A stretch of DNA of 64,000 nt, from positions 1 through 64,000 of the forward strand of contig NZ_STGK01000012.1 in the NCBI RefSeq assembly GCF_004919105.1. Reading direction: 5' to 3'. A program made the position numbers and the translations under genes. Position 1 is the first letter of the stretch. Each line of letters opens with the position of its first letter. The stretch is from Nocardioides sp. GY 10113. GTDB taxonomy: Bacteria; Actinomycetota; Actinomycetes; Propionibacteriales; Nocardioidaceae. A model generated the notes under the pieces. It did not search any database. It saw only the letters and a program-made list of their open reading frames with translations, and was not told where the DNA came from. Below are positions 43,991-51,450 of the stretch, piece by piece.

Positions 43991-44129
43991 CTCTCGGGCG
44001 ACGATCGTCGCCTCAATCAAGGTGTCCGGGCTACCGGGGCCACTTCAGGGGCATCTGGGTGCTCCTGCGCGTGTGGGCGGTGCGGGTGGGTGGGGCAACC
44101 CGCCCCTATGCGGTCGCCGTCGCAGCCGG

Positions 44130-44164
44130 GCGACCCGGCCCGCAGATTCTGCGGGCCGGGTCGC
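44130..44164 (-). terminator. Hairpin terminator of the cutinase gene
   Basis: A perfect 16-bp stem (44130-44145 with 44149-44164) with an ATT loop, 4 bp after the cutinase stop codon. Confidence 0.85.
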
Positions 44165-44168
44165 GGGG

Positions 44169-45275
44169 TCAGTCGCAGTCGAGGTCGCTGAGGTCGGCGG
44201 TGGGCTCGTGGTCGGGCAGCACCTGCTGGGCCTTGAAGTAGGTGGTCGCCTCGGTGGCCGCGCACTCGACCAGGCGCTCGTCGGGAGCGGTGTCGTGATG
44301 GAAGGGGATGCCGTTGGTGAGCGGGAACCCGTAGCCGGCGCAGAAGTCGTCGTCCTCGTCGCACCACGAGCCGACGAACCGGTGCTTCTCGAACTTGGCG
44401 CGCTTTGTGAGGAACCCGTTGCTGTCGGTCTCGCTGCCCCGGTCCACACGGTGGTCTGCGGCGTTGCGGGTCGGGTCGGCCAGCAGTGCGGTGTAACGGA
44501 TCTGGTCGAGGTGGCGGTCTGCGCTGCTGCTGGCCAGCCAGTTGCCGGTGGCCTGCGCGCCCTGGGAGTACCCGAACAAGATCACCTTCGCGTTCGGGCA
44601 GGCGTCCTCGATCGCGTTCATCGTCGTGTTCAGCGCCGTGACGCCGGCCTTGACCGAGTTGGTGTAGGTCGAGGACAGGTGGAACTTGGCGGTCGCGGCG
44701 TTGAGGGCGCCCACGGCCGGGTAGTTGACCCAGATCGAGGGCAGGGTGCGTTCCGCGACGCCGACGGCCTTGCGGATCTGCTTGGCGAACTCCTTGCCTT
44801 GGACGCTGATCTTGGGGTTGCGCCCGGTGACGTCCTTGCTCTGGCCCGAGCCGCGCACGTCGACGATGTAGCCGCTGGCGCAGGGCACCGCCTTGGCGGC
44901 GGCGTAGCGCCAGGGGCTCTTCCTTGCCGAGGAGTTGATGGCCTGGACCTTGATCGTGGGCTTGGCAATGCCGCCGCGCATCGCCGTCGTGATCGCGGGC
45001 ACGACCGCGGAGGTGACGGTACTGCCCTTGGCGGTGACCGTCTTGGTGGTGAGGGCGCCCTTCGCGCCGGTGACGGCCGATACCTCGACGGTGTAGGCGA
45101 CCGCGCCGGTAACCTTGGTCCAGGCGACCTTGTAGCCGGATCCGTAGACGCTCACGGTGACCTTGGTCGGCGCGGGCGGGGGTGTGCCACCTCCGCCGGG
45201 TGGGGCGGCGTCGGCGGGGGTGGGCAGTGCCGCCAGCCCGACGAGGGCGACGGCGAGGGTCAGCATCTTCTTCAT
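44169..45275 (-). CDS. Secreted cutinase-family esterase
   Basis: 368 residues. Signal peptide 1-23 (MKKMLTLAVALVGLAALPTPADA), Pro/Gly linker, an FN3/Ig-like domain (~37-118, TKVTVSVYGSGYKVAWTKVT), then a cutinase domain from ~130: PCASGYIVDVRGSGQS (oxyanion region) and GYSQGAQ (nucleophile Ser237), with paired cysteines (VGSWCDEDDDFCAGYG) and HHDTAPDERL supplying the His. It hydrolyses lipid or cutin-like esters outside the cell. ATG 45275 has GGAG upstream; the frame extends to 45449 but that would precede the signal peptide with 58 extra residues. Confidence 0.88.
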   Translation of the reverse strand: MKKMLTLAVALVGLAALPTPADAAPPGGGGTPPPAPTKVTVSVYGSGYKVAWTKVTGAVAYTVEVSAVTGAKGALTTKTVTAKGSTVTSAVVPAITTAMRGGIAKPTIKVQAINSSARKSPWRYAAAKAVPCASGYIVDVRGSGQSKDVTGRNPKISVQGKEFAKQIRKAVGVAERTLPSIWVNYPAVGALNAATAKFHLSSTYTNSVKAGVTALNTTMNAIEDACPNAKVILFGYSQGAQATGNWLASSSADRHLDQIRYTALLADPTRNAADHRVDRGSETDSNGFLTKRAKFEKHRFVGSWCDEDDDFCAGYGFPLTNGIPFHHDTAPDERLVECAATEATTYFKAQQVLPDHEPTADLSDLDCD

Positions 45276-45544
45276 GGTGCTCCTGTTCGGCGACGGCAGC
45301 CGGGCACGCGGGGATGCGTCCGGTCCCCGCGCCGCGTCGGCGGGGGCGGCTGTCATTGCTGTGTTCGGCGCGTGGGACGTGACGTTGAGCGTCGCGGCCC
45401 CGATCGTCAGCGGAACGTGACCTTGACCGACGCCGACCCGTGTCGCCACCGCGGCGAAGGCGAAGCGGATCGCTCAGCGTCCGGTCGCGCAGCAGATCGC
45501 CGCCGCCAAGCGGGCTGATCAAACCCTCCGTAACGGTCGGGACT

Positions 45545-45650
45545 GCTGCACCATCCGTGACAACTCGGTGAGGCGCGGCGCTCGGCAGCGTCGCCCCGGC
45601 AGCAGTAGGTAGTAGATACGCGGTGAAGCCCGTAGTTAACACCGCTGCAG
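45545..45650. ncRNA. Repeated structured element C
   Basis: 106 nt in the 433-bp gap between cutinase and the Ig-like gene; on the minus strand it lies about 270 nt upstream of the cutinase start. Shares with A and D the terminal CTGCA/TGCAG pairing, CCGTGACA..CTCGGTG, a variable GC hairpin, and the block AGCAGTAGGTAGT, GATACGCGGTGAA, GCTGCAG. No other feature is seen in this gap. Confidence 0.5.
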
Positions 45651-45708
45651 GCGTCCACCCTTTGCTGGTCGGACCGCTGACTAGGTGTCGCCGGTCGGCC
45701 TCTGTGCG

Positions 45709-47253
45709 TCAGCGGACCTTGGCGGTCACCGTCTTGACGGCTCCCTCGACCGTGCTCGAGGAACGCTGGCTGATCCGGTAGCTGTATCGACCAGGCTTGC
45801 TGGGGGTCGTCCAGGTCACCGAGGTGCCGTCTTCAGTGGCCCCCCATACGCCGACCCGGTGTCCGGAAACCTTGAATATCGTGCGTACTCGCTTGGCGCC
45901 AGTGAGGTGAATGGTCGCCTTGAACCTGGTCAGGGTGTGGCCGTCGCTGCGGAATGTGCGGCGAGAGACCGTGAACGAGACGCCCACGCGGACCCGGACG
46001 GCCTTGGCGGCGGCGGTGCCACTATGGCCATCCGAGGTGGTAGCGGTGACTTGGACGGCGACCTTCTCTCCGAGGTCGGCCTTTGTGGGCTTGTAGGTGG
46101 CTCGGGTTGCGCGAGCGATCGGCTTCCCCGAGCGGGTCCACTGGTAGTTGTAGGAGGCCACTGGGTGGTTCCAGTTGCCGACGCGCGCCCGCAACGTCTT
46201 CCCGGGATGGGGCTGTCCTGCCACGGTGGGCGGCCTGGTGGCCACCAGGTTCTGGATGAGTACTGGGTCGGACACCGATGCGCCGGCGTTGTACCCGTCC
46301 CGGTGGGCGGTGACATGCAGCGTGATCGTGTGCCCGGCGTCCGCGCTGGTCGGGACGTAGCTATGGGGCCCGTTGCGGGCGAGGACCTTTCCGTCGTCGC
46401 GGACGACCGTGTACGACCACATCCCGGGAGCGACGCTCCAGGCGGCATCGCGGAACGCCAGGGTGTCTCCGACCCATCCGCTGCCCAGCAGTTCGGCCGG
46501 TTCGAGCGCCACGATGGACTGGGCGTAGACGGGGGAGATGGTCAGCACGAGCTGGGGGTCGTCATTCTCGTTGACGACGACGTCTGTCGCCTCGTCGAAG
46601 TCGGTGGTGTCGCCGTACCAGGTGGGCAGGCCCTCGCCGTTGAGCAGGAAGCGGTAGCGGCCCGGTTCGATGACCCACCCGAACAGTGCTTGGTCGGTCA
46701 GTCGGTAGAGGGGTCCCCAGGTCTGGGTAGTCTCGTCCCACCGCCGGGCCGACAGCGTTCCCCAGGTTCCGTACGAGAGGCGGACGGTCTTCAGGATCTC
46801 GAGGCTGGTGACATCGATGGTGTGGGTCGACCCGGCGGAGGCGTCCACGATCGAGGCAGACGCCCGCGTCCCATCCGGACCGACCCAATGGGAAGCGTAG
46901 AAGCGTCGCTGGTCGACAATCCGTAGCTGGTACTGGCCCACCGGGACCACCAGGGTGAAGCGCCCTTCGTCGTTCGTGGCCGCCTCAGCCACTGGAAGCT
47001 CGGCCGCATCCGGCGGGGACTCCGCGGCGCCCAGCGAGTAGGCGGCCACAGATGCCTTGTCGAGCGGCTGACGGTGGCTGCTCACGCGCCCCGTGATGGT
47101 GGCCGTATCGGTTCCCTCGGCTGCCGACGCGGAGGTCGGCACCACGGCAACCGAGGCAACCAGGCACGCGATCGAGGTGATGACCCAAGCCAGGATGGAG
47201 GGGAAGCGAGTACCGCGTATCGGCCCGGGAATCCCTAGGTTGTTCTGACGCAC
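45709..47253 (-). CDS. Secreted protein with carboxypeptidase-regulatory-like and Ig-like domains
   Basis: 514 residues. Signal/anchor region (SILAWVITSIACLVASVAVV then PTSASAA). A carboxypeptidase-regulatory-like domain at ~50-130 (TITGRVSSHRQPLDKASVAAYSL; FTLVVPVGQYQLRIVD), a middle beta domain, then Ig-like/ASH-type repeats at ~290-430 (PPTVAGQPHPGKTLRARVGNW; ATYKPTKADLGEKVAVQVT), the type common in actinobacterial cell-surface proteins. Probably extracellular and structural or adhesive. GTG 47253 has TAGGAG at 10 nt; a longer frame to 47931 runs through element D. Confidence 0.72.
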   Translation of the reverse strand: MRQNNLGIPGPIRGTRFPSILAWVITSIACLVASVAVVPTSASAAEGTDTATITGRVSSHRQPLDKASVAAYSLGAAESPPDAAELPVAEAATNDEGRFTLVVPVGQYQLRIVDQRRFYASHWVGPDGTRASASIVDASAGSTHTIDVTSLEILKTVRLSYGTWGTLSARRWDETTQTWGPLYRLTDQALFGWVIEPGRYRFLLNGEGLPTWYGDTTDFDEATDVVVNENDDPQLVLTISPVYAQSIVALEPAELLGSGWVGDTLAFRDAAWSVAPGMWSYTVVRDDGKVLARNGPHSYVPTSADAGHTITLHVTAHRDGYNAGASVSDPVLIQNLVATRPPTVAGQPHPGKTLRARVGNWNHPVASYNYQWTRSGKPIARATRATYKPTKADLGEKVAVQVTATTSDGHSGTAAAKAVRVRVGVSFTVSRRTFRSDGHTLTRFKATIHLTGAKRVRTIFKVSGHRVGVWGATEDGTSVTWTTPSKPGRYSYRISQRSSSTVEGAVKTVTAKVR

Positions 47254-47352
47254 GACTTCTACTCCTACGGCACTGTGCCGGTCTACCGGTCTACCTGTCG
47301 ATGGTCGCATCGCCGGGAGACGGCCCACGAATCCGAGCCCACCCAGGGGCGT

Positions 47353-47462
47353 GCTGCACCGTCCGTGACAGCTCGGTGTGGCGCCGACACCCGCCATCGT
47401 TGCGCCGCCAGCAGTAGGTAGTGGATACGCGGTGAACACGCCGCAGTTCAGACGGCTGCAGC
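47353..47462. ncRNA. Repeated structured element D
   Basis: 110 nt, 100 nt upstream (minus strand) of the Ig-like gene start. Terminal GCTGCA/TGCAGC pairing, CCGTGACAGCTCGGTG, a variable GC-rich hairpin, then CAGCAGTAGGTAGT, GATACGCGGTGAA and GCCG-N9-CGGC hairpin. The last stem differs in sequence from element A (GCAGT/ACTGC) but still pairs, which argues for a conserved RNA fold. Confidence 0.5.
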
Positions 47463-47563
47463 CGCAGGACGACGTCGGGCGTTCGCCGGCCGTAGCCGCG
47501 GTCACCTGATGGTGCGGGGTCTCGCTGTGGGTCAGGGCCAGGTGGCTGCGCGGCCCGCTTGCC

Positions 47564-48556
47564 TCACCAACAAGCGGTGCTGTCCGGATATCCCTCGAAC
47601 GTCTCGGCACTCTTGGGGACGAAAAGGTCGTCGATGAGGTACTTCTTGAAGGTCTTGGAAACCCCAGCAGGGATGTTCGGGTGGTCCTCGATGGTGGCGC
47701 CGCCGACGATGTTGTCAGCGCTGTCGCGGAAGACCAGGTAGATGGGGCACAGTTCGCCCACGCCTTCGGAGGACCCCGCGGTGATGGTGAGGTCAGCGTT
47801 GGTGTCGCGGCCGAGAATGGCCCCGGTGGCAGACCATTCGGAGTCGATGAAGTACTCGCCGTCCACCTCGTCGTAGGTATCGAAGTCGACGGAGAAGCCG
47901 AGGTCCCCGGCGAACGGGTCCAGCGGGACATATCCGCCGACTGGCGTCACGCTGTTCGGCTTGAGCGACACATCGACGCTGTAGGAGTCACTGATGGCGC
48001 CGTCACCGTCCAAGACCTCGACGGTGATCTCTGCGTTCGGGAAGTACTCGGTCGGGTTGTCGAGAGTGACGCCCCAGCTGGCTACGGCTCCACCGAACAT
48101 GCGGGTGAACCCGGAGTCGAGGATGGTCACGTCGCCGTCGTACATTCCGGGGCCCTCGGCGCTCATCTCCTCCTCGAGGGCCTGCTCGGCGTTTTCGGAT
48201 CCAAGAGCGTCGGCCCTTCCGTCCCCTGAAGTGCCGCTCCCGGCTTGCGCAGGCCGAGCCTGGGAACCGGTCGGGGTCGAGTCGTCGGTGGCGAGGACTG
48301 TTGCCACACCCGCTCCGGCGGCTACCAGGAGGGTCGCACTGGCGGCGAGCGCGATCCGTGTTCGCTTGGAGCTGACCACTCCAGAGGTGGCGCCCCCGGG
48401 TGCCGGATCCGCCGGGGAGCTCACACCTCGCTCCGTAGGCCCGGGAGCGCCGTTGCTGCGGAGGATGTGCTCCTTGGCGGCGGCGAACTCCTCGTCATCG
48501 AGACTTCCGGCTGCGTGCAGATCGGCGATGCGACGCAGTTCCTCGGCAATGGACAT
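47564..48556 (-). CDS. SHOCT-domain membrane protein
   Basis: 330 residues. N-terminal SHOCT domain (SIAEELRRIADLHAAGSLDD then EEFAAAKEHIL, ~1-33), Pro/Gly linker, one membrane segment (RIALAASATLLVAAGAGVAT, ~67-86), and an extracellular ~220-residue domain resembling FxLYD/TRAF-like beta domains (SWGVTLDNPTEYFPNAEITV; SWGVTL...NP). Single cysteines near the end (GELCPIYL, DSTACW) could pair. Function unknown. Paired with another SHOCT membrane protein 84 nt upstream. Confidence 0.72.
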   Translation of the reverse strand: MSIAEELRRIADLHAAGSLDDEEFAAAKEHILRSNGAPGPTERGVSSPADPAPGGATSGVVSSKRTRIALAASATLLVAAGAGVATVLATDDSTPTGSQARPAQAGSGTSGDGRADALGSENAEQALEEEMSAEGPGMYDGDVTILDSGFTRMFGGAVASWGVTLDNPTEYFPNAEITVEVLDGDGAISDSYSVDVSLKPNSVTPVGGYVPLDPFAGDLGFSVDFDTYDEVDGEYFIDSEWSATGAILGRDTNADLTITAGSSEGVGELCPIYLVFRDSADNIVGGATIEDHPNIPAGVSKTFKKYLIDDLFVPKSAETFEGYPDSTACW

Positions 48557-48640
48557 GTGACGACTTTCTTCGAGTGTGTTCCGGATGACGGCAGGGCGCA
48601 GTCATGTGGCGTTGGTGCTGGGAGAAGCCGTGGTAGGCAC

Positions 48641-49084
48641 TCACGAAGGGTTGTTCGCGGCGAGCCGTTCGTCGAGCCACTTGCCGCACCCGAGACCTCG
48701 CAGGGACGGATACACCTCAGCCATCGGCTTTCCCTGTGCAGCCAGATCGTCACTCAGCGCCTGGCACTCGGCGTCGGGGCGCTGCTCGATCTCCTCGTTC
48801 GGGCGGCCGTCGTCTCCGAGTGAGCTGACCAGTGCGACCCCGGCAACAAGCGCGACGAGTGTCGCAACGACAGCACCGGCGATCCAGCTTCGCCGGCGCG
48901 GACCGGCGAACAGCCCCGGGTGGTGTTTCTCCGGCGGAAGGCTCGCTGACAACGACGCGCCTGTATCGGTCGATTCGGTAGACGAAGAAAGGAGTCGGCG
49001 CTTGGCTTCGGTGAACTCCGGCTCGGAAAGGACGCCCGTGCGGCGCAGCTCGGAGAGCTCCTCCAGGTCGTCCGCCAGCGTCAC
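48641..49084 (-). CDS. Small SHOCT-domain membrane protein
   Basis: 147 residues. N-terminal SHOCT-like helix pair (LADDLEELSELRRTGVLSEP then EFTEAKRRLL), one membrane segment (SWIAGAVVATLVALVAGVAL, ~66-86), and a short outer domain with two cysteines (DAECQALSDDL and LGCGKWLDERL). Likely transcribed with the SHOCT gene that follows at 48556. Function unknown. Confidence 0.7.
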   Translation of the reverse strand: MTLADDLEELSELRRTGVLSEPEFTEAKRRLLSSSTESTDTGASLSASLPPEKHHPGLFAGPRRRSWIAGAVVATLVALVAGVALVSSLGDDGRPNEEIEQRPDAECQALSDDLAAQGKPMAEVYPSLRGLGCGKWLDERLAANNPS

Positions 49085-49410
49085 CCGATCCTCGTTTCGT
49101 GCTTGTCCTCACTCGCAGGGGTGCGAGAAGTCATCGGAGTGTACGAGGTTGAGTCGTCATCCTTCGGCGGATTGTCTCGTGTGTCGACGGCGCCCAAAAT
49201 CCGCCGTAGAACTCGCCCGACGGAAAGGGTCAGGTTTCGACCGTCGTTTGCATCGCGCCGGTTCAGTTGTTGCGTGCCGGGGCTGATGGGGGTGCTCTGC
49301 ACTCGGCGCGCATGCTAGGGCCGCCGTCACCCGTCGCTATCGCAGCCTGGCTGCATGAGAGGTGACACCTGAGGATCAGGTCGGCGGTGGTCCATCCGAG
49401 GCCCGGAAGA
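49085..49410. other. Intergenic stretch without recognised gene
   Basis: 326 bp between the SHOCT gene start (minus strand) and the HNH terminator. It should hold the SHOCT promoter (minus strand). Short frames are present but none has a ribosome site or family signature. Confidence 0.5.
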
Positions 49411-49431
49411 GGGCGCGCTTTGGTCGCGCCC
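49411..49431 (-). terminator. Hairpin terminator of the XRE-HNH operon
   Basis: GGGCGCG, 7-nt loop CTTTGGT, CGCGCCC, just after the HNH stop codon. Its first 14 bases are shared with hairpins near both island ends (34814 and 57375). Confidence 0.6.
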
Positions 49432-49436
49432 CGAGT

Positions 49437-50330
49437 TCAGCAGCCCCGCTGCTGGGCCAACTGCTCGTTGATCCTGTCGAGGTACAGGCTGGCGACCTCC
49501 GCGAGCTTGGCGCGGGCCTCCTCGATGATCGGGCGTACCCCCTCGTGGTCCTCGATCGGCTGGTAGTCGTGCTTGGCCGCGTGCGTGTCGAGGTCCCCGA
49601 TGCGCATCCGAGCCTGCTCCGGGTCGGCGGCGTAGAACGTCTCGAGGAACTCGGTGTAGGTGGTGTTGCTCTTCCTGCCGTTGCAGGAACCGCAGGCAGG
49701 GACGAGGTTGCCGAGTCGGTGCTCGCCCAGGTGGATCCGGTTGATCGGTACGGCGTGGTCGATCGTGGTCTTCTTGGTCTCGCCGCAGTAGGCGCAGGTG
49801 CCGCCGAAGTCGCGGGCCTTCACTGCCTCCCAGTCGTCCTGGGCGAACGTCTCGTAGGGGAGGTTGCTAAGGAGGTAGCGGACGAGTGCGTTCTGCGCGA
49901 CGCCGAGGGCGGTCGATCGGTAGCGCGCGCCGCCGGGTGCTGCGCTGGTGGTGCCGAACTCATCGACGGTCTCCTGCGCCCAGGCGATGAAATCCTCGCT
50001 CACCCCGATGGGTTCGATCCCCTTGCTGATGAGGTAGACGATGAAGTGCGCGGTGTGCAGGTTCGACACCCACTCCGACGTGACCCAGTAGCCAGCGTCG
50101 CTGAATGGGCCTGAGCTCTTCGCAGCCCAGCACTTCGACGGCTTGCTCTCGCCCGTGCGTGCGCGCAGGACGGCGTAGGACTGCCGGAAGTTCGTGAGGC
50201 AGTACTCCCGATCCTGGAGGTTGGCGAACTCCTCGGGGTTCGCCTGGCAGTAGGCGAGGATCTGGGGGAGGTGCTGACGGACGAAGGCGCCGATCGGCGC
50301 GGCCTCGTTGCGAATGGGCAGTTGGCTCAC
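49437..50330 (-). CDS. HNH endonuclease domain protein
   Basis: 297 residues. An unrecognised helical N-terminal ~170 residues, then an HNH domain: Cys179-x2-Cys182 (GTCAYCGE), Asp191-His192 (TIDHAVP), and NLVPACGSCNGRKSN with Cys213-x2-Cys216 and Asn217; zinc cysteines and catalytic His are intact. Could be a DNA nuclease effector or defence enzyme. Its ATG overlaps the XRE stop by 4 nt (ATGA), so regulator and nuclease are translationally coupled. Confidence 0.85.
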   Translation of the reverse strand: MSQLPIRNEAAPIGAFVRQHLPQILAYCQANPEEFANLQDREYCLTNFRQSYAVLRARTGESKPSKCWAAKSSGPFSDAGYWVTSEWVSNLHTAHFIVYLISKGIEPIGVSEDFIAWAQETVDEFGTTSAAPGGARYRSTALGVAQNALVRYLLSNLPYETFAQDDWEAVKARDFGGTCAYCGETKKTTIDHAVPINRIHLGEHRLGNLVPACGSCNGRKSNTTYTEFLETFYAADPEQARMRIGDLDTHAAKHDYQPIEDHEGVRPIIEEARAKLAEVASLYLDRINEQLAQQRGC

Positions 50331-50740
50331 TGGTTCCTCTTCGGTGGTTGGGCCTGGGTGACGCTGGTCATGACGTTGAGCTGGACGCGGGACAGCGCCT
50401 CGAGCCGCACCGCGACGGGCAGCGCGTCGATTGCGGCGGTGGCGGCCTCGACGGCTTCGTCGAGCGAGGGCTTCCGGCTTCTGGTGGTTCGGCTGGATGC
50501 TCCGGGTCCGACGTCCATGCCGGTCGAGAAGAGCTCGTCGAGGGAAAGCCCGAGCGCCTTCGCGATGGGGACCTGGTGTCGGCTGGACGGAAGCCGGTAG
50601 CCAGTCTCGATCTGGGCCACATATGGGTAGGACAGGCCGGTCGCCTCGGCGAGCTCCTTGCGGGACATCCCCAACTCGGTGCGCCGGGCGGCGATGGTGC
50701 GACCGAGCTCCAGGTCGCCTGTCTTGGGTGACGCCACCAC
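50327..50740 (-). CDS. XRE-family transcriptional regulator
   Basis: 137 residues. Helix-turn-helix at ~13-70 (LELGRTIAARRTELGMSRKE; LAEATGLSYPYVAQIETGYR; LGLSLDELFSTG), followed by a basic linker and a helical tail. GTG 50740 is chosen because GAGGAG lies 7 nt before it; upstream ATGs (50794 and others) would overlap the promoter region. First gene of the minus-strand operon with the HNH gene. Two palindromes in the divergent promoter region are its probable targets, so it likely represses both itself and the plus-strand operon. Confidence 0.85.
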   Translation of the reverse strand: MVASPKTGDLELGRTIAARRTELGMSRKELAEATGLSYPYVAQIETGYRLPSSRHQVPIAKALGLSLDELFSTGMDVGPGASSRTTRSRKPSLDEAVEAATAAIDALPVAVRLEALSRVQLNVMTSVTQAQPPKRNQ

Positions 50741-50775
50741 GTCGCTGCTCCTCAGGTCGAGTTCTTCGGCCGGAC

Positions 50776-50790
50776 TATGCACGAAGCATA
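50776..50790. promoter_or_regulatory. Operator 1, TATGC-N5-GCATA
   Basis: TATGCACGAAGCATA, 36-50 nt upstream of the XRE start codon. Arms identical to operator 2. Confidence 0.6.
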
Positions 50791-50811
50791 ACATGATCGC
50801 ATCCAGGCGCA

Positions 50812-50818
50812 TTGACAA
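50812..50818. promoter_or_regulatory. Shared -35-like hexamer of divergent promoters
   Basis: TTGACAA reads TTGACA on the plus strand and TTGTCA on the minus strand, midway between the two operators. No strong -10 box is found at the ideal distance on either side, so this is suggestive only. Confidence 0.35.
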
Positions 50819-50844
50819 TGTGGTACGTTCGGCTGCATCAGACT

Positions 50845-50859
50845 TATGCGGATCGCATA
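50845..50859. promoter_or_regulatory. Operator 2, TATGC-N5-GCATA
   Basis: TATGCGGATCGCATA (perfect palindrome apart from the centre), 19-33 nt upstream of the ATG at 50878, where a bound repressor would block plus-strand transcription. Confidence 0.6.
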
Positions 50860-50877
50860 GCATGCGAGGGGGATGGC

Positions 50878-51450
50878 ATGACACTGAGCGTGACTGACGA
50901 GGTCGCTCGGCTGTACCGGCCCGATTGTCCGGTGGAGTTCATCGCGGTGTCCGACTTCAAGGCGCGGATCCTTGCGGATCCGACCTGGCCATTGGCGTGC
51001 GCGACGCGCTACCTGGCGGCTCGGCCGAGCGCATGGGATCTCGACTGTCTCGCCAAGCGGGGAGACATCGCAGAGGACCTGTTGACGGAGGCTGCCATCA
51101 AGGGCTACCGGAGGACGCCGCCGGGCTTGGCGAGGGCCCGCTACCTGCAACTGCCATTCCTCTCGACCGACACGTTGCGCTCGCTGAGCGACAGCAACGA
51201 ACTCGAGCTCAGGGTGGCGTTGCGCCACCCCCAGTGCCCGGAGCAGATCGTGACCCGGTGCCTGACGTCGCCGCGGGCGGCGGTTCGCTGGTCGGCTCTT
51301 CGGGCTGTCCGACGGCGGCGCCTGCCGATCGACTCGGCGTACATCCGTGCCGCAGCGGACCTGCCGATGACCGAGTCCGCAGGTGGACCGACGACTGGGT
51401 ACCGCCGCCGGGTCGAGAGCGTCGCCAAGCAGATCCTGGAGTCACGATGA
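50878..51450 (+). CDS. Hypothetical protein, first gene of ADP-ribosylhydrolase operon
   Basis: 190 residues, not recognised. Helical, with Leu-rich units (LPFLSTDTLRSLSDSNELEL; RVALRHPQCPEQIVTRCL; SPRAAVRWSALRAV) that look like short HEAT or variant leucine-rich repeats, suggesting a binding role. Cytoplasmic. ATG 50878 has GAGGGGGAT at 4-10 nt; an upstream in-frame ATG at 50812 would cross operator 2. Its stop overlaps the next start (ATGA). Confidence 0.7.
   Translation: MTLSVTDEVARLYRPDCPVEFIAVSDFKARILADPTWPLACATRYLAARPSAWDLDCLAKRGDIAEDLLTEAAIKGYRRTPPGLARARYLQLPFLSTDTLRSLSDSNELELRVALRHPQCPEQIVTRCLTSPRAAVRWSALRAVRRRRLPIDSAYIRAAADLPMTESAGGPTTGYRRRVESVAKQILESR

Noticed and set aside
45545..45650. 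Elements A-D as integron attC sites
   Set aside because: No consistent R'' (RYYYAAC) and R' (GTTRRRY) pair and no integron integrase in the window.
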